The position numbers and the translations under genes were made by a program. Below, in pieces: positions 18,683-29,719 of a stretch of DNA of 64,000 bases (the first letter of the stretch is position 1; every line of letters begins with the position of its first letter). Origin of the DNA: Flavobacterium suaedae (GTDB taxonomy: Bacteria; Bacteroidota; Bacteroidia; Flavobacteriales; Flavobacteriaceae); assembly GCF_014642915.1 (NCBI RefSeq), contig NZ_BMJE01000001.1, forward strand, positions 492,140-556,139, in the 5' to 3' direction. A model generated the notes under the pieces. The model did not search any database. It was not told the origin of the DNA and worked only from the letters and a program-made list of their open reading frames with translations.

Positions 18683-19231
18683 TTATTCTTTCTCCACTAC
18701 AATATCTATAGGCTTATTCATTCTCCTTCCAAACTTCATAGCAGCCTGCTTACTGTCGTTAGAACAAAGCACATACATATTATATCGGTATAAAGGTATT
18801 GTTACCGTTTTAAACTTACCACCATTCTCCTCACCGTCAACATCTTCAACTTTTACACTAAAATCATCAGCAGGAAAAGTATTAGCTACCGATAGTAAGT
18901 AATTATCTCCTGCAAACGGGAAGAACCAGCGTTCTTTAGCAGAAGTATCTCCCTCCGCAAGTCTCTTGTTATCATCACCTATTCTATAATTAAGAGAAAA
19001 CAAAAGCGGTTCATTAGCATGTTTAAAACTGTATATATTATTAAGATTTATAACCTCTTTACCCTCTTTATTTACTATAGTAATTTTAAGGTTTTTAATA
19101 TTTTCTGTTTTTCCCGCTTCATGCACATCCAAAACTATGTATGATGTAAAGTCATACCCACAGTGCATTACCTGAGCTTTTGCGGTAAAAGTGGTAACTA
19201 CTAAAAACAGAAGTGTTATATAATATTTCAT
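18683..19231 (-). CDS. Secreted hypothetical protein
   Basis: A 182-residue protein I do not recognise. Residues 1-19 form a signal peptide (YYITLLFLVVTTFTAKAQ, cleavage probably after AKA). No lipobox is present, so it is likely periplasmic. The mature part is beta-rich (YIVLDVHEAGKTENIKNLKITIVNKEGKEVINLNNIYSF, then WFFPFAGDNYLLSVAN), like a carboxypeptidase-regulatory or Ig-type sandwich. It ends PIDIVVEKE. Two cysteines could form a disulfide. It lies alone, downstream of no obvious operon partner. Confidence 0.6.
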   Translation of the reverse strand: MKYYITLLFLVVTTFTAKAQVMHCGYDFTSYIVLDVHEAGKTENIKNLKITIVNKEGKEVINLNNIYSFKHANEPLLFSLNYRIGDDNKRLAEGDTSAKERWFFPFAGDNYLLSVANTFPADDFSVKVEDVDGEENGGKFKTVTIPLYRYNMYVLCSNDSKQAAMKFGRRMNKPIDIVVEKE

Positions 19232-19289
19232 AGTAAAAATTAAATATCTGTAAAATTAACGTATAACTCCCTATCCAAAAAGCATTCCA

Positions 19290-19322
19290 ATAAAAAAAGC
19301 CACCTAAAAGGCAGCTTTTTTT
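19290..19322 (-). terminator. Terminator after the dual immunophilin gene
   Basis: A stem formed by AAAAAAGC and its complement plus an inner ACCT/AGG pairing with a one- to two-base bulge. It lies 20 bases beyond the immunophilin stop and has A/T runs on both sides. Confidence 0.65.
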
Positions 19323-19342
19323 ATTTATAGTGTAAATGGATA

Positions 19343-20275
19343 TTATTTTACATCCATTAACTCAACATCAAAAACAAGTGTTGCATCAGGAGGAATAACA
19401 CCACCTGCACCGCGAGAACCATACCCAAGGTGAGAAGGTATTACAAAACGAGCCTTATCCCCTACTTGTAGTAAAGATATACCTTCATCCCAGCCCGATA
19501 TAACCTGACCTACACCTAATTGAAACTCTATAGGCTGCTTTCTCTGGTAAGAAGAATCAAATACCTGCCCGTTATCAAGAGCTCCTTTATAGTGTACTGA
19601 TACCATTTTACCTTTCTCCGCTTTTTTACCGTCTCCTTTTTGAATTATTTGGTAACGAAGTCCGCTGTCAGTCTTATCAAAGCCTGCTGCAAGTTTTCCC
19701 ATTTCTTCCTCAGCTCTTTTCTTAGCTTCAGCTTCTCTTTTTTCACGCTCGCCTTCAAAAACTCTAAACGCCTCTATTGCATTCCAGTTTTTAGCCTCGT
19801 CACCTTCTCTTATTATTTCTACACTTTCAATAGCATCACCTTGTGCAACACTATCTACAATATCTTGCCCTTCTACAACATGACCAAAAACAGTATGCTT
19901 GTTATCTAACCAAGGTGTTTCAACATGGGTAATAAAAAACTGAGAACCGTTTGTACCCGGTCCTGCATTTGCCATAGAAAGTACACCCGGTCCGTCATGT
20001 CTTAATTCAGGGTGAAACTCATCATCAAAGTTGTAACCCGGCCCCCCTGAACCTGTACCTTGTGGGCAACCACCTTGTATCATAAAGTCAGGTATAACTC
20101 TGTGGAATTTTAACCCATCATAATATGGCTGTCCTTGTGGTTTAGCATCGTTTTCAAGGTTACCTTCTGCCAAACCTACAAAGTTCCCAACAGTACCTGG
20201 AGTTTTATCGTGTGTAAGTTTAACCAGTATAGCACCTTTTGAAGTATTGAATTTTGCGTAAATTCCGTTTTCCAT
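19343..20275 (-). CDS. Dual-family immunophilin: cyclophilin-FKBP fusion peptidyl-prolyl isomerase
   Basis: A 310-residue protein with no signal peptide, so cytoplasmic. Residues ~5-155 are a complete cyclophilin with the active-site [23 protein letters not shown] and [11 protein letters not shown] charged, probably helical linker ([19 protein letters not shown], ~170-195) joins it to an FKBP domain (~205-309) with [46 protein letters not shown] and a [15 protein letters not shown] end. Both domains keep their key catalytic-pocket residues. Cyclophilin-first dual immunophilins have been reported from Flavobacterium, so the architecture is known though rare outside this group. It probably folds proline-containing proteins. 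A -7 element lies upstream. Confidence 0.93.
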   Translation of the reverse strand: MENGIYAKFNTSKGAILVKLTHDKTPGTVGNFVGLAEGNLENDAKPQGQPYYDGLKFHRVIPDFMIQGGCPQGTGSGGPGYNFDDEFHPELRHDGPGVLSMANAGPGTNGSQFFITHVETPWLDNKHTVFGHVVEGQDIVDSVAQGDAIESVEIIREGDEAKNWNAIEAFRVFEGEREKREAEAKKRAEEEMGKLAAGFDKTDSGLRYQIIQKGDGKKAEKGKMVSVHYKGALDNGQVFDSSYQRKQPIEFQLGVGQVISGWDEGISLLQVGDKARFVIPSHLGYGSRGAGGVIPPDATLVFDVELMDVK

Positions 20276-20308
20276 TATGTTTTAAGTTTGTTTTTTACAA
20301 TTGAAATG

Positions 20309-20316
20309 CAAAAGTA
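20309..20316 (-). promoter_or_regulatory. -7 promoter element for the dual immunophilin (TACTTTTG, minus strand)
   Basis: An exact TAnnTTTG match 34 bases before the ATG. Confidence 0.5.
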
Positions 20317-20366
20317 CAAATAAAAATTTTCTAGCCCGTTAAACCTTAAAATAGCGTTAAAAAAAG

Positions 20367-20374
20367 TAAATTTG
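20367..20374 (+). promoter_or_regulatory. -7 promoter element for the 20403 gene (TAAATTTG)
   Basis: An exact TAnnTTTG match 29 bases before the GTG start, back-to-back with the immunophilin promoter. Confidence 0.55.
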
Positions 20375-20402
20375 AACTATTACTATTAATAAACTTATAT
20401 AA

Positions 20403-20930
20403 GTGGAATTCTTAGCACAAAAACAATGCAAAAAGTGTAGAAACATAGATGAATACCAGATAACTAAAATAGAGGCTGCGTTTTCACTAAAAGATGATTT
20501 TATATATAATCAAGCATGTAGTAAATGTGGTAGTAAAGATTATGTTAGCTACAGTCGTGATCTAGTTGCTGTAGATCAAGAAATACTGGATATATGGGGC
20601 AACAATCCTTCTTATCACTTTTTAGATCAAGATGAAGATTTACTACTTGCATACATGCAATATATGCCAATATTATTAAATGCTGTAGATAATAATCTTT
20701 ACCCTCAAGAAAAATTGAATATAGTTATTTTAGCGTTATGCATTTTACTATATGATAATACAGGTGACTATAGTCAATATAGTGCAGAAGAAAGTAAAAA
20801 AATGCAGCAAAATGCAGCTATTATACAAGCTGAGCTTCTAAAAAGAAACAATATAATTTTCAAACATCAAGATGTAATTATGAATTACATAAAAAAGCGG
20901 GTTTTCCCCTTAATTGATTTAAAAATATAA
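20403..20930 (+). CDS. Hypothetical zinc-ribbon protein
   Basis: A 175-residue protein I do not recognise. Two Cys pairs, CKKC (residues 9-12) and CSKC (about 39-42), make a probable zinc ribbon at the N-terminus. The rest is predicted helical (DLLLAYMQYMPILLNAVDN, KLNIVILALCILLYDN). The start must be the GTG at 20403: the Cys pair follows at once and no ATG is available before it. It is four bases from the methyltransferase gene, so the two are co-transcribed. GC is low compared with the neighbours. Confidence 0.6.
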   Translation: MEFLAQKQCKKCRNIDEYQITKIEAAFSLKDDFIYNQACSKCGSKDYVSYSRDLVAVDQEILDIWGNNPSYHFLDQDEDLLLAYMQYMPILLNAVDNNLYPQEKLNIVILALCILLYDNTGDYSQYSAEESKKMQQNAAIIQAELLKRNNIIFKHQDVIMNYIKKRVFPLIDLKI

Positions 20931-20934
20931 ACTA

Positions 20935-21729
20935 ATGGAAAACAATTATATAGAAATAAATAAAAAAGCATGGAATACTAAAACAGCCATTCATGTTGAC
21001 TCTGAATTTTATGATATGCCTGCTTTCCTGCAAGGTAAAAGCAGTTTAAATAGTATTGAACTGGAATTATTGGGAGATGTTAAGGGCAAAAAAATATTAC
21101 ACCTACAGTGCCACTTTGGACAAGATACACTATCGCTTGCACGAATGGGTGCCGAAGTTACCGGTGTAGACCTATCTGACCAAGCTATAAATAAAGCCCA
21201 AGGATTAGCTGAATCATTAAACATTCCTGCCCGTTTTATTTGTTGTGACCTGTATAGCCTGCCTGAACACCTTGATGATACATTTGATATTGTTTTTTCA
21301 AGCTACGGCACAATAGGCTGGTTACCCGATATTGAAAAATGGGGAAGCATAATAAGCCGTTACCTGAAACCAAAAGGGCAATTTATTTTTGCTGAATTTC
21401 ATCCTGTGGTGTGGATGTTCGACGACTCATTCAGCACTGTGGCTTACAACTACTTTAATAAAGAGACTATTATTGAAACGGAAACAGGTACGTATACCAA
21501 TAATGAGGCTGATATTACAACCGAAACTATTTCATGGAATCATAGTATTGCAGATGTATTAACCAGTTTATTAAATAATGGATTAGCAATAAAAGCTTTT
21601 AAAGAATATGATTACAGTCCTTATGACTGTTTTCAGGGTATGGAAGAATTTGAAAAAGGAAAATTCAGGATTAAAAAAATGGGAGACAAACTTCCAATGG
21701 TATATGCTTTAGTAGCAGAAAGACAGTAA
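20935..21729 (+). CDS. Class I SAM-dependent methyltransferase
   Basis: A 264-residue cytoplasmic enzyme of the Methyltransf_11/25 type. Motif I is KKILHLQCHFGQDTLSLARMGAEVTGVDLS (about residues 49-78), where HLQCHFGQ replaces the commoner DLGCGxG, as in one common subgroup. The acidic residue of motif II is in GVDLS, and motif III is near FIFAEFHPVVWMF. The substrate is unknown. It follows the zinc-ribbon gene by four bases; a DUF1569 gene follows 39 bases later. Confidence 0.85.
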   Translation: MENNYIEINKKAWNTKTAIHVDSEFYDMPAFLQGKSSLNSIELELLGDVKGKKILHLQCHFGQDTLSLARMGAEVTGVDLSDQAINKAQGLAESLNIPARFICCDLYSLPEHLDDTFDIVFSSYGTIGWLPDIEKWGSIISRYLKPKGQFIFAEFHPVVWMFDDSFSTVAYNYFNKETIIETETGTYTNNEADITTETISWNHSIADVLTSLLNNGLAIKAFKEYDYSPYDCFQGMEEFEKGKFRIKKMGDKLPMVYALVAERQ

Positions 21730-21768
21730 CCACTATTTACTTATATTTAACCTGTAAACCAAAACGTT

Positions 21769-22218
21769 ATGGAGAGTATTTTTGACCAACAAGGCAACCA
21801 AAATATAATAGCTCGTATAGAAAAGCTTACCCCGTCTACTCCGGCAAAATGGGGTAAAATGACAGTAAGCCAAATGCTGGTACATTGCCAGCAGCCTATA
21901 AAAGTATGTTATGGCACACTTAAACTAAAATCAGGAATAATGGCTTTTCTTTTTGGGAAAATGATTAAAAAGAAAATAGGAGGTCCTAAACCTTTTAAAC
22001 AGGATTTACCTACCGTAAAAGAATTTGTTGTAGCTAATGACCCTGATTTTGAGACATCACAAAAAGAACTTATCGACTTAGTTAAAGTTTTTGCAGAAAA
22101 AGGTCATGACGCTATAGTAAACCCTAAACATCCGTTTTTTGGTGAAATGACTATGGACGAGTGGAATGAATTACAATGGAAACATCTTGACCACCATTTA
22201 AGGCAATTTGGAGTATAA
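21769..22218 (+). CDS. DUF1569 protein (DinB-like four-helix fold)
   Basis: A 149-residue protein. IIARIEKLTPSTPAKWGKMTVSQMLVHCQQPIKV and the C-terminal HPFFGEMTMDEWNELQWKHLDHHLRQFGV carry the spaced histidines of the DUF1569/DinB superfamily. Those His residues would bind a divalent metal. DinB-like proteins include thiol-dependent transferases; the activity here is unknown. It is likely the last gene of the group begun at 20403, since trmD has its own promoter. Confidence 0.8.
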   Translation: MESIFDQQGNQNIIARIEKLTPSTPAKWGKMTVSQMLVHCQQPIKVCYGTLKLKSGIMAFLFGKMIKKKIGGPKPFKQDLPTVKEFVVANDPDFETSQKELIDLVKVFAEKGHDAIVNPKHPFFGEMTMDEWNELQWKHLDHHLRQFGV

Positions 22219-22265
22219 CTTAATGTAGTAATTATTCAATTTAATAATGTAGCAATGGAATTTGT

Positions 22266-22273
22266 TACATTTG
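22266..22273 (+). promoter_or_regulatory. -7 promoter element for trmD (TACATTTG)
   Basis: An exact TAnnTTTG match 28 bases before the trmD ATG. Confidence 0.55.
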
Positions 22274-22300
22274 CACTTTATTACATTAAGAAACTAACGA

Positions 22301-22975
22301 ATGCGCATTGATATAATTACTGTACTGCCTGAACTGCTACGCAGCCCTTTTGAAGCATCTATTTTAAAAAGAGCTATAGATAAAGGTTTGGTAGAAGTAC
22401 ACCTACACAACCTGAGAGATTACAGCACCAACAAACATAAAAATGTAGACGATTACCAGTTTGGTGGTGGTGCGGGTATGGTAATGATGGTAGAGCCTAT
22501 TGATGCCTGTATTTCTAAATTAAAAAGCGAACGCAATTACGACGAGGTTATTTATATGACTCCCGATGGCGAAACATTAAACCAAGGGATTTCTAACCAA
22601 ATGTCGATGCTGGAAAACATAATTATACTTTGCGGACACTATAAAGGTGTTGACCAGCGTGTGCGCGACCACTTTATTACCCGTGAAATCTCTATAGGTG
22701 ATTACGTGCTTTCAGGTGGTGAGCTGGCAGCAGCCGTACTTTCGGACTCTATTATACGTTTAATACCGGGTGTATTAAGCAATGAAACATCAGCATTAAC
22801 GGATAGTTTTCAGGATAACCTGCTCTCCCCTCCTATTTATACCCGCCCTTCTGATTATAAAGGCTGGCAAGTACCCGAAGTTTTATTGAGCGGTAACTTT
22901 GCTAAAATAGACAAGTGGCGTGAGGATAAAGCTATAGAGCATACTAAAAACAGGCGACCGGATTTATTAGAGTAG
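22301..22975 (+). CDS. trmD: tRNA (guanine-37-N1)-methyltransferase
   Basis: A 224-residue SPOUT-class enzyme that methylates G37 of tRNAs reading CNN codons and so prevents +1 frameshifting. Diagnostic text: [25 protein letters not shown], the [13 protein letters not shown] segment, [13 protein letters not shown], and the trefoil-knot loop [16 protein letters not shown] with GVLSNETSA after it. The C-terminal linker and helix ([28 protein letters not shown]) are complete. rplS follows 215 bases later under its own promoters, rather than in the tight trmD-rplS operon of many bacteria. Confidence 0.96.
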   Translation: MRIDIITVLPELLRSPFEASILKRAIDKGLVEVHLHNLRDYSTNKHKNVDDYQFGGGAGMVMMVEPIDACISKLKSERNYDEVIYMTPDGETLNQGISNQMSMLENIIILCGHYKGVDQRVRDHFITREISIGDYVLSGGELAAAVLSDSIIRLIPGVLSNETSALTDSFQDNLLSPPIYTRPSDYKGWQVPEVLLSGNFAKIDKWREDKAIEHTKNRRPDLLE

Positions 22976-22986
22976 TTGTAATAATC

Positions 22987-23035
22987 AGCCAAAAGCCATT
23001 AGGCAATAATTGATAGCTTTGTATTTCTTTTGGCT
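22987..23035 (+). terminator. Possible terminator or structured RNA after trmD
   Basis: Nine-base perfect arms (AGCCAAAAG at 22987-22995, CTTTTGGCT at 23027-23035) enclose a 31-base loop that itself contains AAAGC/GCTTT pairing. There is no T-run, so terminator function is uncertain. Confidence 0.4.
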
Positions 23036-23065
23036 AGTAGCTTATGCCTATTAACTCATAACCAC

Positions 23066-23116
23066 TAACTTTGCAATACAAAAATTTCTAATTATTTAAA
23101 ATAATTTCTATATTTG
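23066..23116 (+). promoter_or_regulatory. Tandem -7 promoter elements for rplS
   Basis: Two exact matches to TAnnTTTG, TAACTTTG at 23066-23073 and TATATTTG at 23109-23116, precede rplS by 117 and 74 bases. Confidence 0.55.
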
Positions 23117-23190
23117 CACCCACTTTCGGACCAACCTCTGACGAAGTACGTGTATGTTGCTCTGATTCAAAACTTTAATCATTAGAAATC
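23117..23190 (+). promoter_or_regulatory. rplS 5' leader, possible ribosomal-protein leader RNA
   Basis: The roughly 70-base leader contains ACTTTCG (23123-23129) paired with CGAAGT (23143-23148) across a 13-base loop, with one bulged T. A Flavobacteria L19 leader motif has been proposed in comparative genomics; whether this is that motif was not checked. Autoregulation by L19 is inference. Confidence 0.4.
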
Positions 23191-23541
23191 ATGTCTGATT
23201 TAGTAAAATTTGTCGAAGAAGAATTCGTAACAAAAAAAGATTTCCCTGAATTTAGTACGGGAGACACAATTACTGTTTACTACGAAATTAAAGAGGGTGA
23301 AAAAACAAGAACTCAGTTCTTTAAAGGTGTAGTTATCCAAAAAAGAGGAACTGGAAGTACACAAACTTTCACAATCCGTAAAATGTCAGGTTCTGTAGGT
23401 GTAGAGCGTATCTTCCCTATCAACATGCCTGCATTACAAAAAATTGAAGTTAACCAAAGAGGTCAAGTGCGTAGAGCACGTATCTTCTACTTCAGAAATC
23501 TTACCGGTAAAAAAGCTAAGATTAAAGAAAGAAGAAGATAA
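23191..23541 (+). CDS. rplS: 50S ribosomal protein L19
   Basis: A 116-residue ribosomal protein at the 30S-50S interface. FSTGDTITVYYEIKEGEKTRTQFFKGVVIQKRGTG, QTFTIRKMSGSVGVERIFPINMP and the basic RRARIFYFRNLTGKKAKIKERRR tail are typical L19. The length is normal. It has two -7 elements and a 74-base leader, and is closed by a strong terminator, so it is a single-gene unit. Confidence 0.97.
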   Translation: MSDLVKFVEEEFVTKKDFPEFSTGDTITVYYEIKEGEKTRTQFFKGVVIQKRGTGSTQTFTIRKMSGSVGVERIFPINMPALQKIEVNQRGQVRRARIFYFRNLTGKKAKIKERRR

Positions 23542-23565
23542 TTATCGCTTTGAGCAAATTATACC

Positions 23566-23597
23566 AAAAACCTCCGTTACAGCGGAGGTTTTTTTAT
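23566..23597 (+). terminator. Terminator after rplS
   Basis: AAAAACCTCCG / CGGAGGTTTTT arms around TTACAG, followed by a seven-T run. Confidence 0.9.
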
Positions 23598-23700
23598 GCT
23601 TACTAATTACAGAATATAACTCCTTAATGTTTGGCTGTTATAAAAACATCAACTCTTGTTTTTAGGCTATTTACAACTGGAAAAATTGCTTATATTTTCC

Positions 23701-23708
23701 TATATTTG
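23701..23708 (+). promoter_or_regulatory. -7 promoter element for icd (TATATTTG)
   Basis: An exact TAnnTTTG match that leaves a leader of about 150 bases before the ATG at 23863. With the rplS terminator and the leader hairpin this accounts for the 321-base gap 23542-23862. Nothing else was seen in it. Confidence 0.55.
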
Positions 23709-23820
23709 CGAGCCTTGCTTTTTTAATCAAAAGGTTCTGTAACAGCTTACTTAAAGCCTCAATCTTTTATCTGCACAAAAAAGCACTGCAAACCAAAAAA
23801 CTTAATCGATTAATAATCTG

Positions 23821-23843
23821 CCTGTCCGCTGTTAAAGGGCAGG
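23821..23843 (+). promoter_or_regulatory. Hairpin in the icd 5' leader
   Basis: CCTGTCC pairs with GGGCAGG (seven pairs including one G-U) across a nine-base loop, 19 bases before the start codon. It is GC-rich against a strongly AT-rich leader. Function is not known. Confidence 0.4.
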
Positions 23844-23859
23844 GAATAAAAAAATGTAA

Positions 23860-26085
<2,226 letters not shown>

Positions 26086-26105
26086 TAGTAACTAAATACT
26101 TTTAT

Positions 26106-26140
26106 ATAAAAGCCGTATTGCATTGCAATACGGCTTTTAT
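26106..26140. terminator. Terminator after icd
   Basis: A 16-base perfect inverted repeat (TAAAAGCCGTATTGCA and complement) with a T-rich right flank. Confidence 0.9.
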
Positions 26141-26442
26141 TTTTAGCAAAAATCGGGTTACAAATTACGTTACAATTCGTCATGTGCATAAAACCATTCA
26201 GTAGTATTTTTCTACAGTTTGGTATTTTACCTATTAATGGGTAATAGCCTAAAAACTAAAAAGGAGTATTTTTGCAGCGGAAATAAATCGTAATACTTTT
26301 TTTATAAAAAAGACAGTAAAAAATAAAGGCAAAAGGCAATTAAAATTACTATGACTCGTTATCCTAACAAATCGTTTTTACACATAATCTATCAATAATA
26401 AACAGAGTTCAATCATTAATCAAAAAAAACAAACAATCAGCT
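26141..26442 (+). promoter_or_regulatory. Upstream region of the TonB-receptor operon with -7 element
   Basis: This roughly 300-base gap holds an exact TAnnTTTG element (TATTTTTG, 26267-26274), giving a leader of about 160 bases. A short dyad, TTACC...GGTAA at about 26227-26243, lies just upstream of the -33 position and could be an operator. A 15-codon ORF (ATG at 26351) lies in the leader. Only the -7 match is better than suggestive. Confidence 0.45.
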
Positions 26443-28821
26443 ATGAAGTTAAATCCCCGGACTTACCTAACGGTATTCCTATGCCTAATTTTTTCGGTAG
26501 CATTTGCTCAGGAAAAATATACGTTAAGTGGTGTTATTTCTGACGCTCAGAGTAGTGAAACCCTAATAGGGGCAAATGTTTATATTGTAGAAGCTGAAAA
26601 GGCAGTATCTGCAAATGAATATGGGTTTTATTCCATTACACTACCGGCAGGAACTTACACATTACAAATAAGTTATGTAAGTTTCGGTACTGTACAAGAA
26701 ACTGTAGAACTAAACAGTGACATTCGTAAAGATGTTTCATTATCACCCGCTTCGGAAGAACTGGAAGAAATAGTTATTACTGATAATCAAAAAAGAGCAG
26801 ATATTCGCACTCCGCAAATGAGTGTAAATAAACTTACCATAAGCGAAATAAAGAAAATGCCTGCGGTAATGGGAGAAGTTGACGTATTAAAGTCTATACT
26901 GCAATTACCGGGTGTTACCAATGCTGGTGAAGGTTCATCAGGGTTTAATGTACGTGGTGGCGCTGCCGACCAAAACCTTATATTACTGGATGAAGCTACA
27001 ATATACAACTCCTCTCACCTTTTTGGCTTCTTCTCTGTATTTAACCCTGATGCTATTAAAAACCTAAAACTGTATAAAGGTGGTATTCCTGCAAAGTTTG
27101 GTGGCAGGGTATCATCAGTATTGGATATCTATCAAAAGGAGGGTAATAAAAATGAATTCCATATGACTGGTGGTATAGGTGCTATTTCCAGCAGATTACT
27201 TGCCGAAGGACCTCTTGTAAAAGGTAAAAGTTCATTTCTTGTAGGTGGTCGTGCTTCATACGCACACTTATTTTTAAAATTAAGTAATAATGATAACTCA
27301 GCATATTTCTACGACTTGAATACTAAACTGAGCTATAACATTAACGAAAATAACAACCTCTACCTTTCAGGATATTTTGGTCGTGATTTATTGGGTATTA
27401 GCGATAGTTTCGAAAACGTATACGGTAACTCAGTATTAAATCTTAGATGGAATCACTTATTTAATGAAAAGCTATTCTCTAACTTATCTTTAATATATAG
27501 TGATTACTATTATGGTTTGGAATTAGGCTTTGTAGGGCTACAATGGGATTCCGGTATTAAAAACTTTAACCTGAAATACGACTTTAAACATTATTTATCT
27601 GATAAATTTAAACTGGACTACGGTATAAATGCTATTTACTACGATTTCAACCCGGGTGAAATATCAGCTTCAGGAAGCGATTCTTCTATAAATCCTCAAA
27701 GTTTTGAACATAAGTATGCTTTTGAACCTGCTATTTATATAGATGCAGAACATGAAATTACTGACTTTTTAAATATTAGCTATGGTGTACGCTATAGTAT
27801 GTTCTACAGAATGGGTGCACAAACTATGAGTCTTTATGCAAATGACCAGCCTGTATATTACAACAACCAGTTAAAAATATATGAAGAGGCTGACGCTATA
27901 GGCACTAAACGATATGGAAGTGGTGATGTAATTGCTGATTTTAGCAACTTTGAGCCTCGCGCAGCAATATCTTTTCAACTGGATGACAACCAATCTATAA
28001 AAGCAAGCTATAACAGAATGGCGCAGTACCTGCACCTTATTTCTAACACGGCGTCACCTACCCCTCTTGACAATTGGGCGCCAAGTGGAAAATATATAAA
28101 ACCTCAGTTACTGGATCAGGTGGCTTTAGGCTACTTCAGGAATTTTGCTAACGATAAGTACTCTTTAGAGGCTGAAACGTTCTACAAAAAAGTAAAAAAC
28201 AGACTCGACTATATTGATGGTTCTGATCTTGTTGCTAACGAAAATATAGAAAGAGTACTACTTAATGGTGAAGGAAGAGCTTATGGTCTGGAATTATTAC
28301 TTCGCAAAAATGAAGGTAAACTAACAGGCTGGATAGCTTATACACTATCACGTTCAGAACAAAGAGCACCGGGCAGAACCCCTGAAGAAACAGGTATTAA
28401 TAATGGTAACTGGTATAAAACAGGGTATGATAAACTACATGACCTTTCAGTAACCGGGGCTTATGAATTGAATGATAAATGGTCTTTCGGGGCAATATTC
28501 GCACTACAATCAGGTCGTCCTGTAACCTACCCTAATGGGCAGTACGTATATGGCGATATGGTAGTACCCAGCTACGGAGACAGAAATGAAGAAAGACTAC
28601 CTGCTTATCATCACTTAGATATTTCTGCAACCTATACTCCAACTAAAAATAAAGACAGAAAATGGAAAGGAGAATGGGTATTTAGTATTTACAACCTCTA
28701 CAATCGTAAAAATGCCGCTTCAATTACTTTTGGACAAAATGAAGATACAGGAGTTAACGAGGCAACAAGGCTTTCAATATTCGGAGTAATACCAAGTGTT
28801 ACCTATAACTTTAAGTTTTAA
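26443..28821 (+). CDS. TonB-dependent receptor with carboxypeptidase-regulatory-like N-terminal domain
   Basis: A 792-residue outer-membrane receptor. The signal peptide ends FSVAFAQ (residue ~23). A CarboxypepD_reg-like beta sandwich (TLSGVISDAQSSETLIGANVYIVEAE, ~26-110) precedes the plug (MSVNKLTISEIKKMPAVMGEVDVLKSILQLPGV, then FNVRGGAADQNLILLDEATIYNSSHLFGFFSVFNPDAI). The remainder is a beta-barrel ending in VTYNFKF with the terminal aromatic. The length is at the short end for SusC-like proteins, and there is no SusD gene. Two DUF4249 lipoproteins follow, the arrangement typical of a non-glycan TonB system. The ligand is unknown. Confidence 0.9.
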   Translation: MKLNPRTYLTVFLCLIFSVAFAQEKYTLSGVISDAQSSETLIGANVYIVEAEKAVSANEYGFYSITLPAGTYTLQISYVSFGTVQETVELNSDIRKDVSLSPASEELEEIVITDNQKRADIRTPQMSVNKLTISEIKKMPAVMGEVDVLKSILQLPGVTNAGEGSSGFNVRGGAADQNLILLDEATIYNSSHLFGFFSVFNPDAIKNLKLYKGGIPAKFGGRVSSVLDIYQKEGNKNEFHMTGGIGAISSRLLAEGPLVKGKSSFLVGGRASYAHLFLKLSNNDNSAYFYDLNTKLSYNINENNNLYLSGYFGRDLLGISDSFENVYGNSVLNLRWNHLFNEKLFSNLSLIYSDYYYGLELGFVGLQWDSGIKNFNLKYDFKHYLSDKFKLDYGINAIYYDFNPGEISASGSDSSINPQSFEHKYAFEPAIYIDAEHEITDFLNISYGVRYSMFYRMGAQTMSLYANDQPVYYNNQLKIYEEADAIGTKRYGSGDVIADFSNFEPRAAISFQLDDNQSIKASYNRMAQYLHLISNTASPTPLDNWAPSGKYIKPQLLDQVALGYFRNFANDKYSLEAETFYKKVKNRLDYIDGSDLVANENIERVLLNGEGRAYGLELLLRKNEGKLTGWIAYTLSRSEQRAPGRTPEETGINNGNWYKTGYDKLHDLSVTGAYELNDKWSFGAIFALQSGRPVTYPNGQYVYGDMVVPSYGDRNEERLPAYHHLDISATYTPTKNKDRKWKGEWVFSIYNLYNRKNAASITFGQNEDTGVNEATRLSIFGVIPSVTYNFKF

Positions 28822-28856
28822 CTAAAAATTGCTTTTCTAAAAAAGAATAATAAGTC

Positions 28857-29675
28857 ATGAAAAATATAAAATATATACTACTGATAATAACAGGGATATT
28901 TTTTACCGCCTGTACAGATGTTGTAGATGTAGACCTGGAAACAGGCCCAACACGTCTGGTTGTAGATGCGCAACTGCAATGGCTAAAAGGTACTGATGGC
29001 AGCGAGCAAGTTATTAAGCTAAGCACTACTACAGGGTATTATGAACAAGAAATACCTGTGGTAACTAATGCTACTGTTTTTATAACGAACAGCGAAGGAA
29101 CAGTATTTACGTTTAATGAAAATAACGGAACAGGAAACTACATTTGTAATAACTTTATTCCTGTAATTGGTGAGGAATACACCCTTACCGTAGAATATAA
29201 CGAAGAAACGTATGTAGGTACAGAAACTTTATATGCCGTTTCTGAAATTTCGGAAATAGTACAGGACAATGAAGGTGGTTTTGGTGGTGATGACATTGAA
29301 GTACGCATTAAATGGATGGATAACCCTGACGAAATAAACTATTATATGGTTAGGTTTGATACTGACAGACTCCCTTACCCTGATTACGATGTAATGGATG
29401 ATGAATTCTTTCAGGGAAATGAAATGTTTACATTTATAGACGATGAAGATTTTGAAGCTGGTGATGTTGTAGACATGAAGCTATATGGAATATCTGAACA
29501 ATATTTTAATTATATGATGACCCTTTTAGGTGTTACTGAAGGTGGTGGAAGCCCTTTCCAGACACCACCCGTGGGTGTAAGAGGTAATATGGTTAACATT
29601 GATAACGAAGACAATTTCCCTGTAGGCTATTTTAGCATTACAGAAACTGATAAGACAAGTTATACCATTCAGTAA
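28857..29675 (+). CDS. DUF4249 lipoprotein, copy 1
   Basis: A 272-residue protein with a signal peptide and lipobox (FFTAC, Cys about residue 19), so anchored in the outer or inner membrane facing the periplasm or surface. DUF4249 features: TDVVDVDLETGPTRLVVDAQL at the N-terminus, ATVFITNSEGTVFTFNE, GEEYTLTVEYNEETYVGTETL and the C-terminal PFQTPPVGVRGNMVN with a closing FSITE segment. The function is unknown; these proteins are encoded with TonB receptors, as here, 35 bases behind one. It is paralogous to the next gene. Confidence 0.85.
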   Translation: MKNIKYILLIITGIFFTACTDVVDVDLETGPTRLVVDAQLQWLKGTDGSEQVIKLSTTTGYYEQEIPVVTNATVFITNSEGTVFTFNENNGTGNYICNNFIPVIGEEYTLTVEYNEETYVGTETLYAVSEISEIVQDNEGGFGGDDIEVRIKWMDNPDEINYYMVRFDTDRLPYPDYDVMDDEFFQGNEMFTFIDDEDFEAGDVVDMKLYGISEQYFNYMMTLLGVTEGGGSPFQTPPVGVRGNMVNIDNEDNFPVGYFSITETDKTSYTIQ

Positions 29676-29719
29676 AAAAACACGGCACTGTATTTGAGGC
29701 AGTTATTAATAAATTGCCT

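Noticed and set aside
26351..26398. A 15-codon upstream ORF in the TonB-receptor leader
   Set aside because: There is no sign of attenuator structure, such as repeated codons or a following terminator, so a regulatory role is not supported.
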